NCBI GenBank assembly: GCA_001606155.1 | Contig: LODT01000021.1 | Span: 434,001-498,000, forward strand | Direction: 5' to 3' | Length of the DNA stretch: 64,000 bases | Source: Tieghemostelium lacteum | Lineage: Eukaryota; Evosea; Eumycetozoa; Dictyosteliales; Raperosteliaceae | Part shown: positions 42,343-53,366 of the stretch, piece by piece | How the letters are laid out: every line of letters begins with the position of its first letter | How positions within the stretch are numbered: position 1 is the stretch's first letter | The notes under the pieces: generated by a model | Told to the model about the DNA's origin: nothing | Database searches by the model: none | What the model saw: only the letters and a program-made list of their open reading frames with translations | Program-made: the position numbers and the translations under genes

Positions 42343-43296
42343 TTATTTTGTTGCTTTTTTTTGAAAATATACTTGAGCCATTTGTTTTAGTTCACTGTAA
42401 ACTGGATTCGTTTCTATTGCTGTTTTATAATGTTTTGAAGATTGCACAGATTTTGATTGTTTTCTCAACATTACAAATAGATAGTGACAAAATTGAGTAG
42501 TTACGAAGTTCAATAACCAATAAGGCATCATTGCCATTCTGGGATCAGTTAAAGAGACAACCTGTACAAGTGTTTGTGTCTCACTGATAGGTGTAATGGT
42601 GAATCCTGAGATTTTGGTGTCTACACGTACGACATTCTTGATAGGATCTGGAAGTTTCCATGAAATACCATCTAAATCACCGTCTCTGACTGACCGTGCA
42701 ATTACCATAATTTTATCGTGTTCTTCAAGCATATCAACACCATACCCAAAAAGACATACATCTCTATCAGATACAGGCCATGGACATACAGAACGTGCGT
42801 ATATCAATTTTTTAAATCTATTATCTTCTCCAAGAAGTTTAGCTTCTTTTAAATTTGGTATCCAAGTACCATATAAAGCAACTTCCATAATAACAGCACA
42901 TACATCAAATATAGGTGATTCTATAATTCCATCCATTCTAATTGAATGCATTCCAGATCCATTCTCTTTATAGAGACAATGTATACCATGACTATTAGAA
43001 ATCTCTTTCCATCCAAATTTGTTATGATCCTTATCCATCATTTGAACAAGTTCACTAATCTCTTCATGTTCAACACGTAATCTCTTCAGACGTGGACATT
43101 GTTGAATCTGTTCTATAAGTTTAGTAATTTCTTCATTGGATGCCACATGGTTTTTGAATGATTTCATATATTCATCTAAAGATCCCATCAACTGATGGGC
43201 TAGTAAAAGTCTATCGGCTTTACAGTATTCTAAAATTGCTTTATATTCTTGATCTAAATGATTGAATACTTCATTTTCATCCTTTAATTCAATCAT
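42343..43296 (-). CDS. START-domain lipid-binding protein
   Basis: 317 residues, single exon. A helical N-terminus (about 1-90) precedes a START-like domain at about 95-290: GWKEISNSHGIHCLYKENG, then DVCAVIMEVALYGTWIPNL, ARSVCPWPVSDRDVCLFGYG and the final helix region near MMPYWLLNFVTTQFCHYLF. START domains hold sterols, phospholipids or bile acids in a hydrophobic cavity and carry them between membranes. No signal or transmembrane segment, so likely cytosolic. It converges on proteasome alpha1 and is divergent from the site-2 protease gene, itself a regulator of lipid homeostasis in other eukaryotes. A shared promoter might co-regulate them. Confidence 0.85.
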   Translation of the reverse strand: MIELKDENEVFNHLDQEYKAILEYCKADRLLLAHQLMGSLDEYMKSFKNHVASNEEITKLIEQIQQCPRLKRLRVEHEEISELVQMMDKDHNKFGWKEISNSHGIHCLYKENGSGMHSIRMDGIIESPIFDVCAVIMEVALYGTWIPNLKEAKLLGEDNRFKKLIYARSVCPWPVSDRDVCLFGYGVDMLEEHDKIMVIARSVRDGDLDGISWKLPDPIKNVVRVDTKISGFTITPISETQTLVQVVSLTDPRMAMMPYWLLNFVTTQFCHYLFVMLRKQSKSVQSSKHYKTAIETNPVYSELKQMAQVYFQKKATK

Positions 43297-43897
43297 GTTG
43301 AGTTTATGTATATTATATATTTAATTTGGATTAAGAAAGAATATTCTTGAACCAAGTGTAATGTAATTTTAAAAATATGTGATTATAATATTATCTTATA
43401 TTAGGAAAGATATTATAAATGTTGTATTACTACTGTGGTTTTTTCAATTAATTAAAAATTATCTGTTGTGATAATTGGTGTGCTGAGAATATGAAATACT
43501 AGGTAGAATTTTTAATTCGTTCGAATTATTTTTAAGATGTGGTGTGCGTAGTGTGGTGTGGTGTAATTATTTTTATCTGTACTGTGGTAGTGAAATTGCT
43601 GTCTACTGATCTGTAGTGTTATTACTACACCCAGATAAAGATTTAAAAGATAAGATTACCACAAAATTTGTTATCAAAAAACTTGGGAAATAGAAAAAAA
43701 AAAAAAAAAAACAGTAATCAACACATCCAATTAATTGAACATAAAAATCCTCATGTATAAACACTTTTATATTTATTTTTTTTAATAAAATTAATAATAC
43801 TCCATAATGAATCATCAGTTTTTAATTTAAAAAAAACTCTAAATTCATTTTCATTTTTTCAAAATCATTTTTGTTCCAATAACAATAACAACTCAAT
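43297..43897. other. Divergent spacer between START and site-2 protease genes, with GTGTGG repeats
   Basis: About 600 bp. At 43535-43562 there is a run of GTGTGG/GTGTGC strings (GATGTGGTGTGCGTAGTG, then TGGTGTGGTGT) in otherwise A/T sequence, about 240 bp from the START gene and 340 bp from the protease. It resembles GBF-type G-boxes. A poly-A tract lies at 43695-43710. No gene is seen. Confidence 0.45.
43535..43562. promoter_or_regulatory. GTG-rich (G-box-like) cluster
   Basis: Repeated GTGTGG/GTGTGC strings placed between two divergent genes. Resembles CA/GT-rich GBF sites of Dictyostelium by eye; not proven. Confidence 0.35.
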
Positions 43898-45325
43898 ATG
43901 GGTGGATTATTTGATTTTATAAGAATACTTATAAATATTAGTTTACTCTGGGTTGGGTTTTTTTTTTTAGTAAAACTTTTAATTTTGATATTTCCAAGAC
44001 TTTTAGAATACATTAATAGATATCAGATTATAATTAGTTTGTTTCAGATATCTATTAGAACTACAAAATTAAATGGACCTATACAGAGACTATCAATTAA
44101 ATTTCAAAGACTGTGGCAGTATTGGTTCAATGTAGGTATGGTAGTTAGTCTATTGACACTACCTATATCCATTGGATTATTTGTTTACAATCTTGGTATA
44201 TTAGTTGTCAAACCACAGAATATAGAACCTATAATCAATCCTATAGTACCAGGAGTCAATGTACAGGGTCAAGATTCATGGTACCTTTTTATATCTCTTT
44301 TAATCTCCATGTTCTATCATGAACTTGGTCATGCACTTTGTATATATTCTTTTAATAGTAGGATTAATGACATTGGTTTCTTTATGACATTTATAATCCC
44401 AGGGGCACATGTTGACATTCACAGAGATGTATTGTATCGTCTTGACCTTTGGGATAGATTAAAGGTCTTCTGTGCCGGTGTTTGGCATAACCTTGCGCTA
44501 TGTATAATGGCCCTATTGCTAATGAATGCAAATTTTATAATACTGTCTCCTCTCTACCATTTCAGTTCGGATAAATTGTATATAACACATATATCCGATC
44601 ATTCTATTCTTCAAAAGTCATTTAATATCGGTGACCAAATTGTATCGATTAATCAATGTACTCCAACGAATATTCAGCAGTACATTGAGTGTATAGAATC
44701 AGAGATTAAGAACCCCAAATCATATTGTCTTTCAGAATCTAATATTCAATGTCTCAACGACCAAATCATAAATGATAGTCCCCACATGAGACAATGTTTT
44801 GATTATAATGAATTATTAAAATACCAGCAATGTACATCTTCTCAAAATGGTACTTCTAGTAATGGACAATGTGCTTCTGGCTCCAGATGTATACAATTTG
44901 CAAAATTCAATTACCATCTCTTTATAATCAATGCCACTGAGCAAAACCCTTCGAAATATGGTACTGAATTAATACCATTTGTAGGAACTGCACAGGAACT
45001 TTGGGATTCATTTACATTAAATAATTACAAGGCTAGACTGACTTGGATGTCACATTGGGATATTCCTAGACATTTACAGAGTTTCTATCAATATCTTATA
45101 CCAATATCACTAGGATTGGCAGTATTTAATGTAGTATCAATCTACGCACTAGATGGTGAATATATTCTAGAAACTCTATTATACATTTTCGCAAGTAAAC
45201 AAGGAGGAAAACAATCACAATTTACACCAAAAATCACTCGAATTCAAAAAATTATATTAAATACAACACTGGTACTTTTACTTTTAAATATACTAATATC
45301 CTATTACCAATTATTTGCAAAATAA
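43898..45325 (+). CDS. Site-2 protease (S2P/MBTPS2), M50 metalloprotease
   Basis: 475 residues, single exon, with at least six hydrophobic segments (about 5-32, 78-105, 128-150, 190-215, 385-415 and 455-472). The zinc motif HELGH is at 141-145 in a membrane segment (SLLISMFYHELGHALCIY), and the third-ligand region ALDGEYILETLL is at about 413-424. An internal Cys-rich lumenal insert (about 255-335) is as in animal MBTPS2. In animals it cleaves SREBP and ATF6 within the Golgi membrane after site-1 protease. Whether dictyostelids use it for sterol or other regulation is not decided here. The gene converges on the CoA transferase 54 bp downstream. Confidence 0.92.
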   Translation: MGGLFDFIRILINISLLWVGFFFLVKLLILIFPRLLEYINRYQIIISLFQISIRTTKLNGPIQRLSIKFQRLWQYWFNVGMVVSLLTLPISIGLFVYNLGILVVKPQNIEPIINPIVPGVNVQGQDSWYLFISLLISMFYHELGHALCIYSFNSRINDIGFFMTFIIPGAHVDIHRDVLYRLDLWDRLKVFCAGVWHNLALCIMALLLMNANFIILSPLYHFSSDKLYITHISDHSILQKSFNIGDQIVSINQCTPTNIQQYIECIESEIKNPKSYCLSESNIQCLNDQIINDSPHMRQCFDYNELLKYQQCTSSQNGTSSNGQCASGSRCIQFAKFNYHLFIINATEQNPSKYGTELIPFVGTAQELWDSFTLNNYKARLTWMSHWDIPRHLQSFYQYLIPISLGLAVFNVVSIYALDGEYILETLLYIFASKQGGKQSQFTPKITRIQKIILNTTLVLLLLNILISYYQLFAK

Positions 45326-45379
45326 TAAAATATCCCAAAAATAGAATCAATATCAATATATTTTATTATAATACACTGT

Positions 45380-46732
45380 TCAATTAATTATATTTTTTGA
45401 TTGTAATAATTCAATATCATTTTGAGAGTAACCAAGTGACTGTAAAATAGAATTGGTGTGTTGTCCAAGATTTGGTGGTGGTAAATTACTTTTAATACTT
45501 TCCAAATCGTGTAACTTAGTTTCACTGAAATGTATTGGATTTCCAACTACTTTTAAGGTATCTATTGTTTTTGAAGAATTACTATTTACTATATTATTTT
45601 CATTATTATTCGAATAAAGGGGTAAATCCCATACCATTGATCTTTCTTTAATTTGTGGTAAAGAATATACTTTATCTAAAGTATTTATAGGTGAACAAGG
45701 TACATTTACTTTTGCAAAAACTGATTCTAATTCCGAAGTACTATACAATTTTGTCTTCTCATTAAGAATTTCTAATAATGAACTTCTATTTTCAACTCTT
45801 TTTGCATTGGTCTTATAAATATCAACATTGAATACAGATTCTGGTATATTCAATACCCGACACAATGACTCAAATTGAGTGTTATTTCCAACAGCTACTA
45901 TAATGTATCCATCAGATGTCTTCAAACTGTCATATGGTGAGATGGATGGATGTGAATTTCCTAATCTTTGTGGAACTTTTCCAGTTAGTAGATAATTTGC
46001 TGAGATATTTGCTAGAACGGATGCTTGTACATCTAGTAGACTGATATCGATATGTTGACCTTTACCAGACCGTTCACGATGATGAAGAGCAGCTTGTATT
46101 GCGATATTCGCATATAAACCAGTCATTATATCAACTAATGCAACACCAGCTTTAAAAGGATTTTCTTTGTCACCTGTGATACTCATTAATCCTCCCATAG
46201 CCTGAATTGCAAAATCATATCCAGGAAGATCTTTCATTGGACCTGTTTGACCGAATCCAGTGATTGAACAATATACCAGACGTTCATTCACTTTTTTCAA
46301 ACTATCATAATCTAAAGCATACTTTTTCAAACCTCCTACTTTGAAATTCTCAAGTAAAACATCAGATTCCTTTGCAAGTTTATATAAAATCTCTTGACCT
46401 TCTTTCTTTGAGATATCCAAAGCAATTGAATACTTGTTTCTGTTTGCACATGAAAAATAGGCACTACCTTGTATACCATTGGGATCAATGTAAAATGGTG
46501 GTCCCCATTCCCTAGTATCATCACCTTTGTGTACATGTTCAACTTTTATAACTTGAGCACCAAGGTCACCTAGTATCTGTGAACACCAAGGTCCTGCTAA
46601 TACCCTGGACATGTCTAATATTTTGAAACCACTCAAAGGGCCACTAGATACTGAATAATATCTCTTTGCACTATTACATTGTTTTAATGTATTTACAATA
46701 CTATTAAATGACTTTGATAAAATAGTATTCAT
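45380..46732 (-). CDS. Family III CoA transferase, SUGCT type (mitochondrial)
   Basis: 450 residues, single exon. An N-terminal mitochondrial targeting-like segment (about 1-30, with [20 protein letters not shown]) is followed by a CaiB/BaiF CoA transferase domain: [39 protein letters not shown], then [18 protein letters not shown] with the catalytic Asp in the PGYDF motif, and [21 protein letters not shown] transfers CoA from succinyl-CoA to glutarate or 3-hydroxy-3-methylglutarate. Substrate specificity cannot be read off by eye; other family members use formyl-, carnitine- or alpha-methylacyl-CoA. An Asn/Ser loop near 365-375 is a low-complexity insert. Confidence 0.88.
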   Translation of the reverse strand: MNTILSKSFNSIVNTLKQCNSAKRYYSVSSGPLSGFKILDMSRVLAGPWCSQILGDLGAQVIKVEHVHKGDDTREWGPPFYIDPNGIQGSAYFSCANRNKYSIALDISKKEGQEILYKLAKESDVLLENFKVGGLKKYALDYDSLKKVNERLVYCSITGFGQTGPMKDLPGYDFAIQAMGGLMSITGDKENPFKAGVALVDIMTGLYANIAIQAALHHRERSGKGQHIDISLLDVQASVLANISANYLLTGKVPQRLGNSHPSISPYDSLKTSDGYIIVAVGNNTQFESLCRVLNIPESVFNVDIYKTNAKRVENRSSLLEILNEKTKLYSTSELESVFAKVNVPCSPINTLDKVYSLPQIKERSMVWDLPLYSNNNENNIVNSNSSKTIDTLKVVGNPIHFSETKLHDLESIKSNLPPPNLGQHTNSILQSLGYSQNDIELLQSKNIIN

Positions 46733-46842
46733 AGTTAATTAATTCTGAAAAACATTTGGATATTTGGCAAGTCAACATTTTCTTTTTTTTTTAATTTTTT
46801 TTTAATTTTCTATTTTAAAATAGAATTTGGTGAATAATAACA

Positions 46843-47923
46843 ATGGATACAGATATTCAAAAACCTGAAAGAGATTTGTCAAAACTTCCAAACATATCTC
46901 TAGATACAATTATAAAAGAAAATAGACATACCAAAAGAGGTTATAAAAAATCAACAGATAAACCACAACAAGATGACAATAATAATAACACTCCACCAAA
47001 TCCATTCTCAGCATTAGAATCATCATTAGATTCCATAGTTAAATCACAGAAACCAAATTATATCAAGAAAACTCAAACACACAGAAAACCAAATCATCAT
47101 CATAATAATACAAATCATCACAATCATCATAATCAACATAGACAACCAATGGTAATGTTTAAACTACAGTTTCTTATAGAATTTACTTTAATTTAAAACA
47201 ATCTTTTGAAATTAATATTTATCAATAATAACAATTCAGGATAAAAATATAACTATTGTAATTAGAAATAACAATCAATATCAACAACCACATCACCATC
47301 ATCATAATAACAATAACTTTAATAATAATTTTAATAAAGATCTCATACAAAATAGAGGTCTATTTTCAAGAAACAAACCACATCATCACCATATTAAAGA
47401 TACTAGAAAAGCACCAATTACAGGTCAACCAATTATTGATCATACAATGTTTGATCCAAGAGGTATTAAAGATTACAGTCAAGTAAAGAGACCTACAACT
47501 GTTCATGGAAGAGTTGTCATTGATCTAGAGGAAAAAGATGACTACGATGAAAATGTATATCAGATTAAAGTATCAAATCTTCCACCAACTATTATAGGAA
47601 GCGATGTAGCCTCTCTATTTTCACCTTTGGGATCTCTTAAGGATTTTGATCTAAACAAACAATTAAGAGAGGCAACTGTCATCTTTAAGAGAAAGAATGA
47701 TGCATTGGCAGCCATTGAAAGATACCATAATGTGGATCTAGACAATTACCAATTGTCAATAACCCAAAACTTTATTATCAAAAAGGCTGATAAAGAAGAT
47801 ATTGTAATTCAAATTGAAAATGAAAGTTTAACTTCAGCTGAAACAACAACTACCACCACATCAACTAAAAGAGGAGAAGAAGATGATGAAGAGGAGGATG
47901 AAGAAGATAATATGGTAGAATAA
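46843..47923 (+). CDS. ALY/REF-like mRNA export factor with RRM (2 exons)
   Basis: Exons 46843-47151 and 47240-47923 (88-nt intron, phase 0) give 330 residues. Near the N-terminus SLDTIIKENR (about 19-28) matches the UAP56-binding motif of ALY/Yra1-type export adaptors. Then come low-complexity Asn/His-rich regions (NHHHNNTNHHNHHNQH) on both sides of the intron. A single RRM is at about 208-278: VYQIKVSNLPPTIIGSDVAS, an octamer-like RNP2 and REATVIFKRKNDALAAI RNP1-like end. The C-terminal tail is Thr/Glu/Asp-rich. The basic, Arg-rich motifs of animal ALYREF are replaced by Lys/His-rich ones. It shares a 110-bp divergent promoter with the CoA transferase. Confidence 0.82.
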
Positions 47924-48079
47924 ATATCTCAAAATGTTAACTTTTTTGAACACATTTATTCACATAAAAAAGGTATATTATATACAACAATTAATTCACA
48001 CAAATGGTATTTATTACTATTAATTGAAATGTGTGTAGTTTAGACAACAAAAATATATATTTAACAGGAATATTAGAAT

Positions 48080-49338
48080 TTAGTCAAGTTCTGAGAATTC
48101 TTTCTTTCCACTTGTTGATGATGTTAAAGTTCTTTTTGATAAGGAGGATTGGTAATTATTATTATTATTACTAGAGGATTTGTTTGTAGGCATATCTAGA
48201 TCTGGTTCATATAATGAGGTGTAGTCAGAAATAATTCCTTGAATACCGTCAATCTTGTATGGAACGTGTAATTGAGTAACAGATTTACTAGTATTCAACA
48301 TGTCTAAATATTTCAAAGAGATCAAATAGTTTGTCTGACTGTTTTCTTTACCTTCTTCCTCTAGAGTCTTTTGCATTACCTCCAAAGCAGCAGATTCAGA
48401 TTGAGCAATCTCAATAGAGGCTTCAGCTTGACCTTCTGATTTCTTTCTTGTTGATTCTTGATTGGCAATACCTAAATTAATACGTTCATACTTTTGACCT
48501 TCAGCCAACAAATTCATTGCAACTTTCTCACCCTCACTCTGAATAAAGTCACCTCTTCTCTTTCTTTCAGCAACCATTTGTTTCTTCATTGCTTCACTTA
48601 TGGCTATATCCATTATAAATATAATATATTAGTATATCTCATAGCTCTATTTTTGGTATAACTAAAGTATACATACATGACTTTGGAGATAAATCTAATA
48701 ACTCCATTCTTTCGACAATAATACCCCAATTTGAGAACAATTTTGAGAATTCCTTTACAAGATGTTCATTGATTTGTGATTGTGATTCTAAAGCTTCACT
48801 GAATGACATGTTACCAAATACCTCTTTAAGTTGAGTTTGAGCAGTATTAGATAGAGCTCCTTGTAGATCATCCACTTCATAAACAGCCTTTTTGATATCA
48901 TAAATTCTAAAATACATAATAGCATGAACATCCAATAAAACTGTATCTTTTGTATATACCTCTTGTTTTAAAAAGTTAAATACTGATTCTCTTAAATCAA
49001 TTCTATTTGATGTTTTACTATTTTAAGTATATTAGATTATATGTTAATACTCTACTTTTAAAGAGGTGTGGTGATAGATATAATAAATACATTTCATCAG
49101 AAATAGTTCCTTGTGGTGTAATATAGGTTTTTCGCCATGTAAAATTTCTAGGAGAATCAACAATTGGTGCAACAAAGTTAATACCAGATTCTAATACTCT
49201 GTGGAATCTACCAAGACGTTCAATAATGATACCCTCTGATTGGTGTACTATAAATATAGTGCTATAGATAATAATCAGAATTATAAATATTATAACTGCA
49301 ACTATAATACCAGCAATAGCTCCTGATGATAGTGCCAT
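48080..49338 (-). CDS. SPFH/Band 7 protein, stomatin/paraslipin-like (3 exons)
   Basis: Exons 49091-49338, 48677-49017, 48080-48603 give 370 residues. An N-terminal membrane segment (about 6-32, GAIAGIIVAVIIFIILIII) is followed by the SPFH core: GIIIERLGRFHRVLESGINF, the QE(V)YTKDTVLLDVHAIMYFR strand, LKEVFGNMSFSEAL and a long helix with KQMVAERKRRGDFIQSEGEK and then GIANQ. The order fits bacterial QmcA and mitochondrial STOML2. No mitochondrial presequence is present, so a plasma or endosomal membrane is likely. A poly-Asn/Ser tail closes the protein. Note that an apparent in-frame GTATAT at 48960 is not an intron, because reading through gives conserved sequence. Confidence 0.86.
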
Positions 49339-49552
49339 TATTGATGATATATATTATTATTTATAAAAATAAGATTATTAATTATTGATTGCACCACTAA
49401 ATATCTAAAAATAAAAAATTTATAAAAAAAAAAAATTGTTTAATTCAAACTTTAAAACAATTGAATTCTTTTTTTTCTTGATTTCAAAAGAAAAACACCA
49501 GGTCTGATTAAATAATTTAAAAAAAGTGAAACTTGGGATGTATACATGTTAT

Positions 49553-51226
49553 TTATTTTAACAAGGTAATTTTACTATGAAATACATTTTTGTAAATTTG
49601 CCATAAATCATTACTTGAAATAGAATTAGAGACAATTGATATTCTATGAGGAGATATCATGTATTGTGATTCAATATTTTTTATAAACTCACTACAGTAT
49701 CTTGTAAAACTAGATAGCCATTCTTCTTTTTTATATAGATCAGTTATGTATAGCTTTAGATTTAAGTTTTGATAGGTGTTTTTATGCTTTTCTAATATAT
49801 CATCAATACTACATACACAACCACATATAAATATGCACTGTGGTATCATAGCAGAGATTTTGAATGCATCATTTATAGTCAATTTGGTATCTAATGTGAT
49901 ATTTTGAAGTGTTGGATGACCTTTAATAAGTGAGATATCTTTGATACTATAACTACCACTAAATTCCAAATTTCTTAATTTTGTACACTGATTAACACTT
50001 TGGAGAAATTCATCCCATTTCATATTAGATGTGGTTACATTCAATTTAAGTGTTTGTAAATGTTTTAAAAGTGGAATGGTGATGTTTATCTCATTAAGAT
50101 CTGGATACTCTATAGATAAGCTAGTGAGATTTGGATGATAAGCCCTAATATTTTGGTAGTTGACTGAATAACTTTCCAGTGATTCTAATCCTGATGGTTT
50201 AGAGAAGAATAGTGACATGTGATGTGAATATTTAATATTCAGTGATTTTAGAGTGTTATTTACGATGTTGAAATTATCAATTGAAGAATGGGTATCAGTA
50301 CTCTGTAAATACAGTTTCTGTAAAATAGAGTTACAGTTTAAGTAACTACACAATCTCGTTATATCAAAACAAGGGTGACCACTGATATGGACACTTAATA
50401 GTGACCTGTGTTCAATTAGTTGGTGGACAATTACACATTTAGTTGGAGAGTTTATCATTGGCTCTGATAGTTGAAAATTGAGGTTTTGAAGTTGTGGGTT
50501 TGCACTTAAAAAATTTATGTATTCCTCAAAATACAATGACACATTGACTACTTTTACAGAAACCAAATTAGTAGGATTAAGTCGAATTTGAAAAGGACTA
50601 AATTGTCTATAATTCGAATGAAATGGTGGTAGTTGGTAGTATTGAAAAATGTCACCATTGATTTCTAGTTTAATGAAATCATTTGACTGATGTTGATTGA
50701 TTTCGTTGATTAGAGGGTCAGGTAAATGTCCACCAATGATTGCTCTGCAATCTATGTATAATGATCTATCAAGTAAGAATTTTATGACTCTAACCAAGTC
50801 TATTCGATTTCCAAGATAATTTGCTATACCACATTTTGAATCTATATCTAATAGTGATTTATCAATTGACCAAATATCTCTCCACATGCAAACAATTTCA
50901 CAGAGAATAGGGTTGTGTTGAGTCAGGATGATAGATGTTAGATTCTCTATTGAAAACTTTTCAATCCTGATTCCTCTTTTCAGTAGATAATGTAGATATT
51001 CTAAATTACTGACATTATCTTCTGATATATTAACTGAATACATTGACAATTCAGGTATAACCAATGTTGTATTAACAATAGAATACCATTCTTTTGATAC
51101 CAATGATATCAATCCTATAAAATATTTATAAAAATACAATTCCTTTACTTTAAATACAGATGAAACATAGGATCCAAAAACTTCATTAACTATAATTTTA
51201 TAAATTAATTTTGATAAGACAACCAT
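49553..51226 (-). CDS. LRR protein with F-box-like N-terminus (paralogue A)
   Basis: 557 residues, single exon. N-terminal F-box-like helices (KELYFYKYFIGLISLVSKEW) are followed by irregular LRR-type repeats up to the end (LRNLEFSGSYSIKDISLIKG, LTSLSIEYPDLNEINITI). It is clearly related to the gene at 51480 (shared FYKYF-GLISLVSK-WY, EYLHYLLKRGI, WRDIWSIDKSLL), from which it is separated by 253 bp in head-to-head orientation. Function unknown; a substrate-recognition role is only inferred from the F-box-like motif. Confidence 0.75.
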   Translation of the reverse strand: MVVLSKLIYKIIVNEVFGSYVSSVFKVKELYFYKYFIGLISLVSKEWYSIVNTTLVIPELSMYSVNISEDNVSNLEYLHYLLKRGIRIEKFSIENLTSIILTQHNPILCEIVCMWRDIWSIDKSLLDIDSKCGIANYLGNRIDLVRVIKFLLDRSLYIDCRAIIGGHLPDPLINEINQHQSNDFIKLEINGDIFQYYQLPPFHSNYRQFSPFQIRLNPTNLVSVKVVNVSLYFEEYINFLSANPQLQNLNFQLSEPMINSPTKCVIVHQLIEHRSLLSVHISGHPCFDITRLCSYLNCNSILQKLYLQSTDTHSSIDNFNIVNNTLKSLNIKYSHHMSLFFSKPSGLESLESYSVNYQNIRAYHPNLTSLSIEYPDLNEINITIPLLKHLQTLKLNVTTSNMKWDEFLQSVNQCTKLRNLEFSGSYSIKDISLIKGHPTLQNITLDTKLTINDAFKISAMIPQCIFICGCVCSIDDILEKHKNTYQNLNLKLYITDLYKKEEWLSSFTRYCSEFIKNIESQYMISPHRISIVSNSISSNDLWQIYKNVFHSKITLLK

Positions 51227-51479
51227 CTTTGAATCAAATGACTATAATTTAAATTGATTTGCTAAAAATAAAAAATTATTTTTTTAAATCAACATTTTGA
51301 TCAACTTGAAATTCCGAGAAATGATATATTTTAAAAAAATTCTTTTATAATATACTAGAAGTTCTTTTTTAAATATATAATAAAATTTAGGGTTTATTAT
51401 GATAATTATAAAATATCTAAATAGTTGAGTTTAAATAGAAAATATCTAAAAATTAAAAATTTTTATCATTCATTTTAAA

Positions 51480-53219
51480 ATGCTTTCACTACCAAATACT
51501 ATCAAAAACAAAATAATACAATGTCTATTAAATACATTTAGTACAGAAAATAGTGAACATTTTTATAAATACTTTTTTGGATTGATTTCATTGGTTTCTA
51601 AAGATTGGTACCATTCAATAGTTAAATCACTGGTTATAAAAGAGTTTTATATTGATAATTTACAGATATTGATTGATAAAGAGATTACCTCTATTAAATA
51701 TTTACATTATCTATTGAAAAGAGGGATTGTGGTTGAAACTTTAAAAGTTGGAGAATTTTCAAATCAAAATACTAAAAATCATGATGGACTGTTATCAGAT
51801 ATTATCACATTGTGGAGAGATAATATGGGAATTAGTAAATCATTGTTAAATTTGTCAACAACAGAGAATGGTACAACACTTGTAAATGTATTAGGGTTTG
51901 AAAGAGATCTCTTTCAGTTTGTCTCTAGCGAAATGTCTGTAAGGATTTTTAGCTTCAATACTCACGATACCATAGTAAAAATTGGTGATTTATCAGAGAT
52001 TGACATTACTGAAATCAATCAAAACCAGAACCATTACAAAAAGTTATCAATTAAATCTCTAAGAACTATGGTTAATTCTATTCTATTGGAACCTAGAAAT
52101 TTAGTTTCTATTAAAATGCATTCCATCATTTACATGCAAGAATATATTTATATTCTATTAAATAATCCAGTGTTATTGAGGCTTCAATTACACTGTAAAT
52201 TCGCAAAAAAAGATCAACCACATATTCTCGAGAATATTACTACTTTATTAGTACCAGAGCTTATTGGTCACAAGTCATTGGAAGATGTTTATTTATCTGC
52301 AATTGGTGATAATTATATACAGGAGAGTCTAGAGAACTTGGTAGCTTACCTAAATGGTAATTCTATAGCACAGAAACTTACTATCAACATTGACAATGAT
52401 CAATTGGAGATGATTGATCTATTAGATATTGAAAAAATGAAAAACTATCGTATTGGTAATAGTTCTCTTCGTGAACTTGTACTGTTGAATGATAATGATT
52501 TTATCAATAGTATATTCAATTTATGGGTTTGTGAGTCTAAATTAGAGAATCTAACAAACTATTCATTTGAAACTATTCCAACTAGTTTATATCCAACAAT
52601 CATTCAGTATCATAAAAATATCACAACACTACAATGTATTACATTTCCTGGTAAAAGTACAAATGTACAATCCTTATGTGAACTTATTCAACATTTGGAC
52701 AAGGTAAAGAGAATAAAGTTGAATGTGTCTGGAAAAGAAATATCCCCAATGAATTGTAAACCTATAATTGATGCAATTTCCAGTAGAAAGAATCTATCCT
52801 CTCTAACTATACTTGAAACTAATCTTGAAAGTAATGTTAATTGCACATTTTCAAAATTAATACTTTCCATGCCATCTCATCCCTCTTTGAAGTCTTTGGA
52901 ATTACACACTAATGAGTTAACTGATGACTTGGTGGATGTAATATGTAAAAGCACAATGATTCAAAATCTAATTCTATTTGCAGGACCACCTCTACCTATT
53001 CACTTTAGAGTTCTAAATAACTGTAAGAATCTAGTATCATTTAAATCCTTGTTCAATGCAAAGGTTAAGAATGAATACCCTAGAAACTACTTGGATGATG
53101 AGATTAAACAATACTACACCACCAATAAAGATGCCATATTACCTGATAAATTAATTTTAGGATATGGTAAATACTCAAAAGGTGGTTTATGGAACAATTA
53201 TGTTAAAAACCTAAAATAA
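51480..53219 (+). CDS. LRR protein with F-box-like N-terminus (paralogue B)
   Basis: 579 residues, single exon. Starts LPNTIKNKIIQCLLNTFST, then FYKYFFGLISLVSKDWYHSI, the same F-box-like motif as in paralogue A, KYLHYLLKRGIVVETLKV and WRDNMGISKSLL. LRR-type segments fill the rest (SLKSLELHTNELTDDLVDVI). The head-to-head arrangement with paralogue A suggests an inverted local duplication. Alignment by eye holds over the first ~150 residues, with divergence afterwards. The stop codon is 147 bp from the kinesin start. Confidence 0.75.
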   Translation: MLSLPNTIKNKIIQCLLNTFSTENSEHFYKYFFGLISLVSKDWYHSIVKSLVIKEFYIDNLQILIDKEITSIKYLHYLLKRGIVVETLKVGEFSNQNTKNHDGLLSDIITLWRDNMGISKSLLNLSTTENGTTLVNVLGFERDLFQFVSSEMSVRIFSFNTHDTIVKIGDLSEIDITEINQNQNHYKKLSIKSLRTMVNSILLEPRNLVSIKMHSIIYMQEYIYILLNNPVLLRLQLHCKFAKKDQPHILENITTLLVPELIGHKSLEDVYLSAIGDNYIQESLENLVAYLNGNSIAQKLTINIDNDQLEMIDLLDIEKMKNYRIGNSSLRELVLLNDNDFINSIFNLWVCESKLENLTNYSFETIPTSLYPTIIQYHKNITTLQCITFPGKSTNVQSLCELIQHLDKVKRIKLNVSGKEISPMNCKPIIDAISSRKNLSSLTILETNLESNVNCTFSKLILSMPSHPSLKSLELHTNELTDDLVDVICKSTMIQNLILFAGPPLPIHFRVLNNCKNLVSFKSLFNAKVKNEYPRNYLDDEIKQYYTTNKDAILPDKLILGYGKYSKGGLWNNYVKNLK

Positions 53220-53236
53220 AAAAATTGTAAAATCAC

Positions 53237-53248
53237 AAAACCGCCATT
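53237..53248 (+). promoter_or_regulatory. E2F-like 12-mer upstream of the CENP-E kinesin
   Basis: AAAACCGCCATT, about 119 bp upstream of the kinesin ATG and 18 bp after the preceding stop codon. It is the exact complement match to the element upstream of the Nup133-like gene (13454-13465). Confidence 0.4.
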
Positions 53249-53366
53249 TTTTTAAAAATTTAAATTTGACAGTTAATAATGGATAATTAATGATTATTTA
53301 TTTTTTTTTTTTTTCAGTTCTAAACTAGTTTATATGTTACAGAATCATTGATTGAATTATATAAAA

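Noticed and set aside
48941-48959. Apparent GTATAT...ACAG micro-intron in the SPFH gene
   Set aside because: Only 19 nt long, and reading through keeps conserved SPFH sequence (YTKDTVLLDVHAIMYFR).
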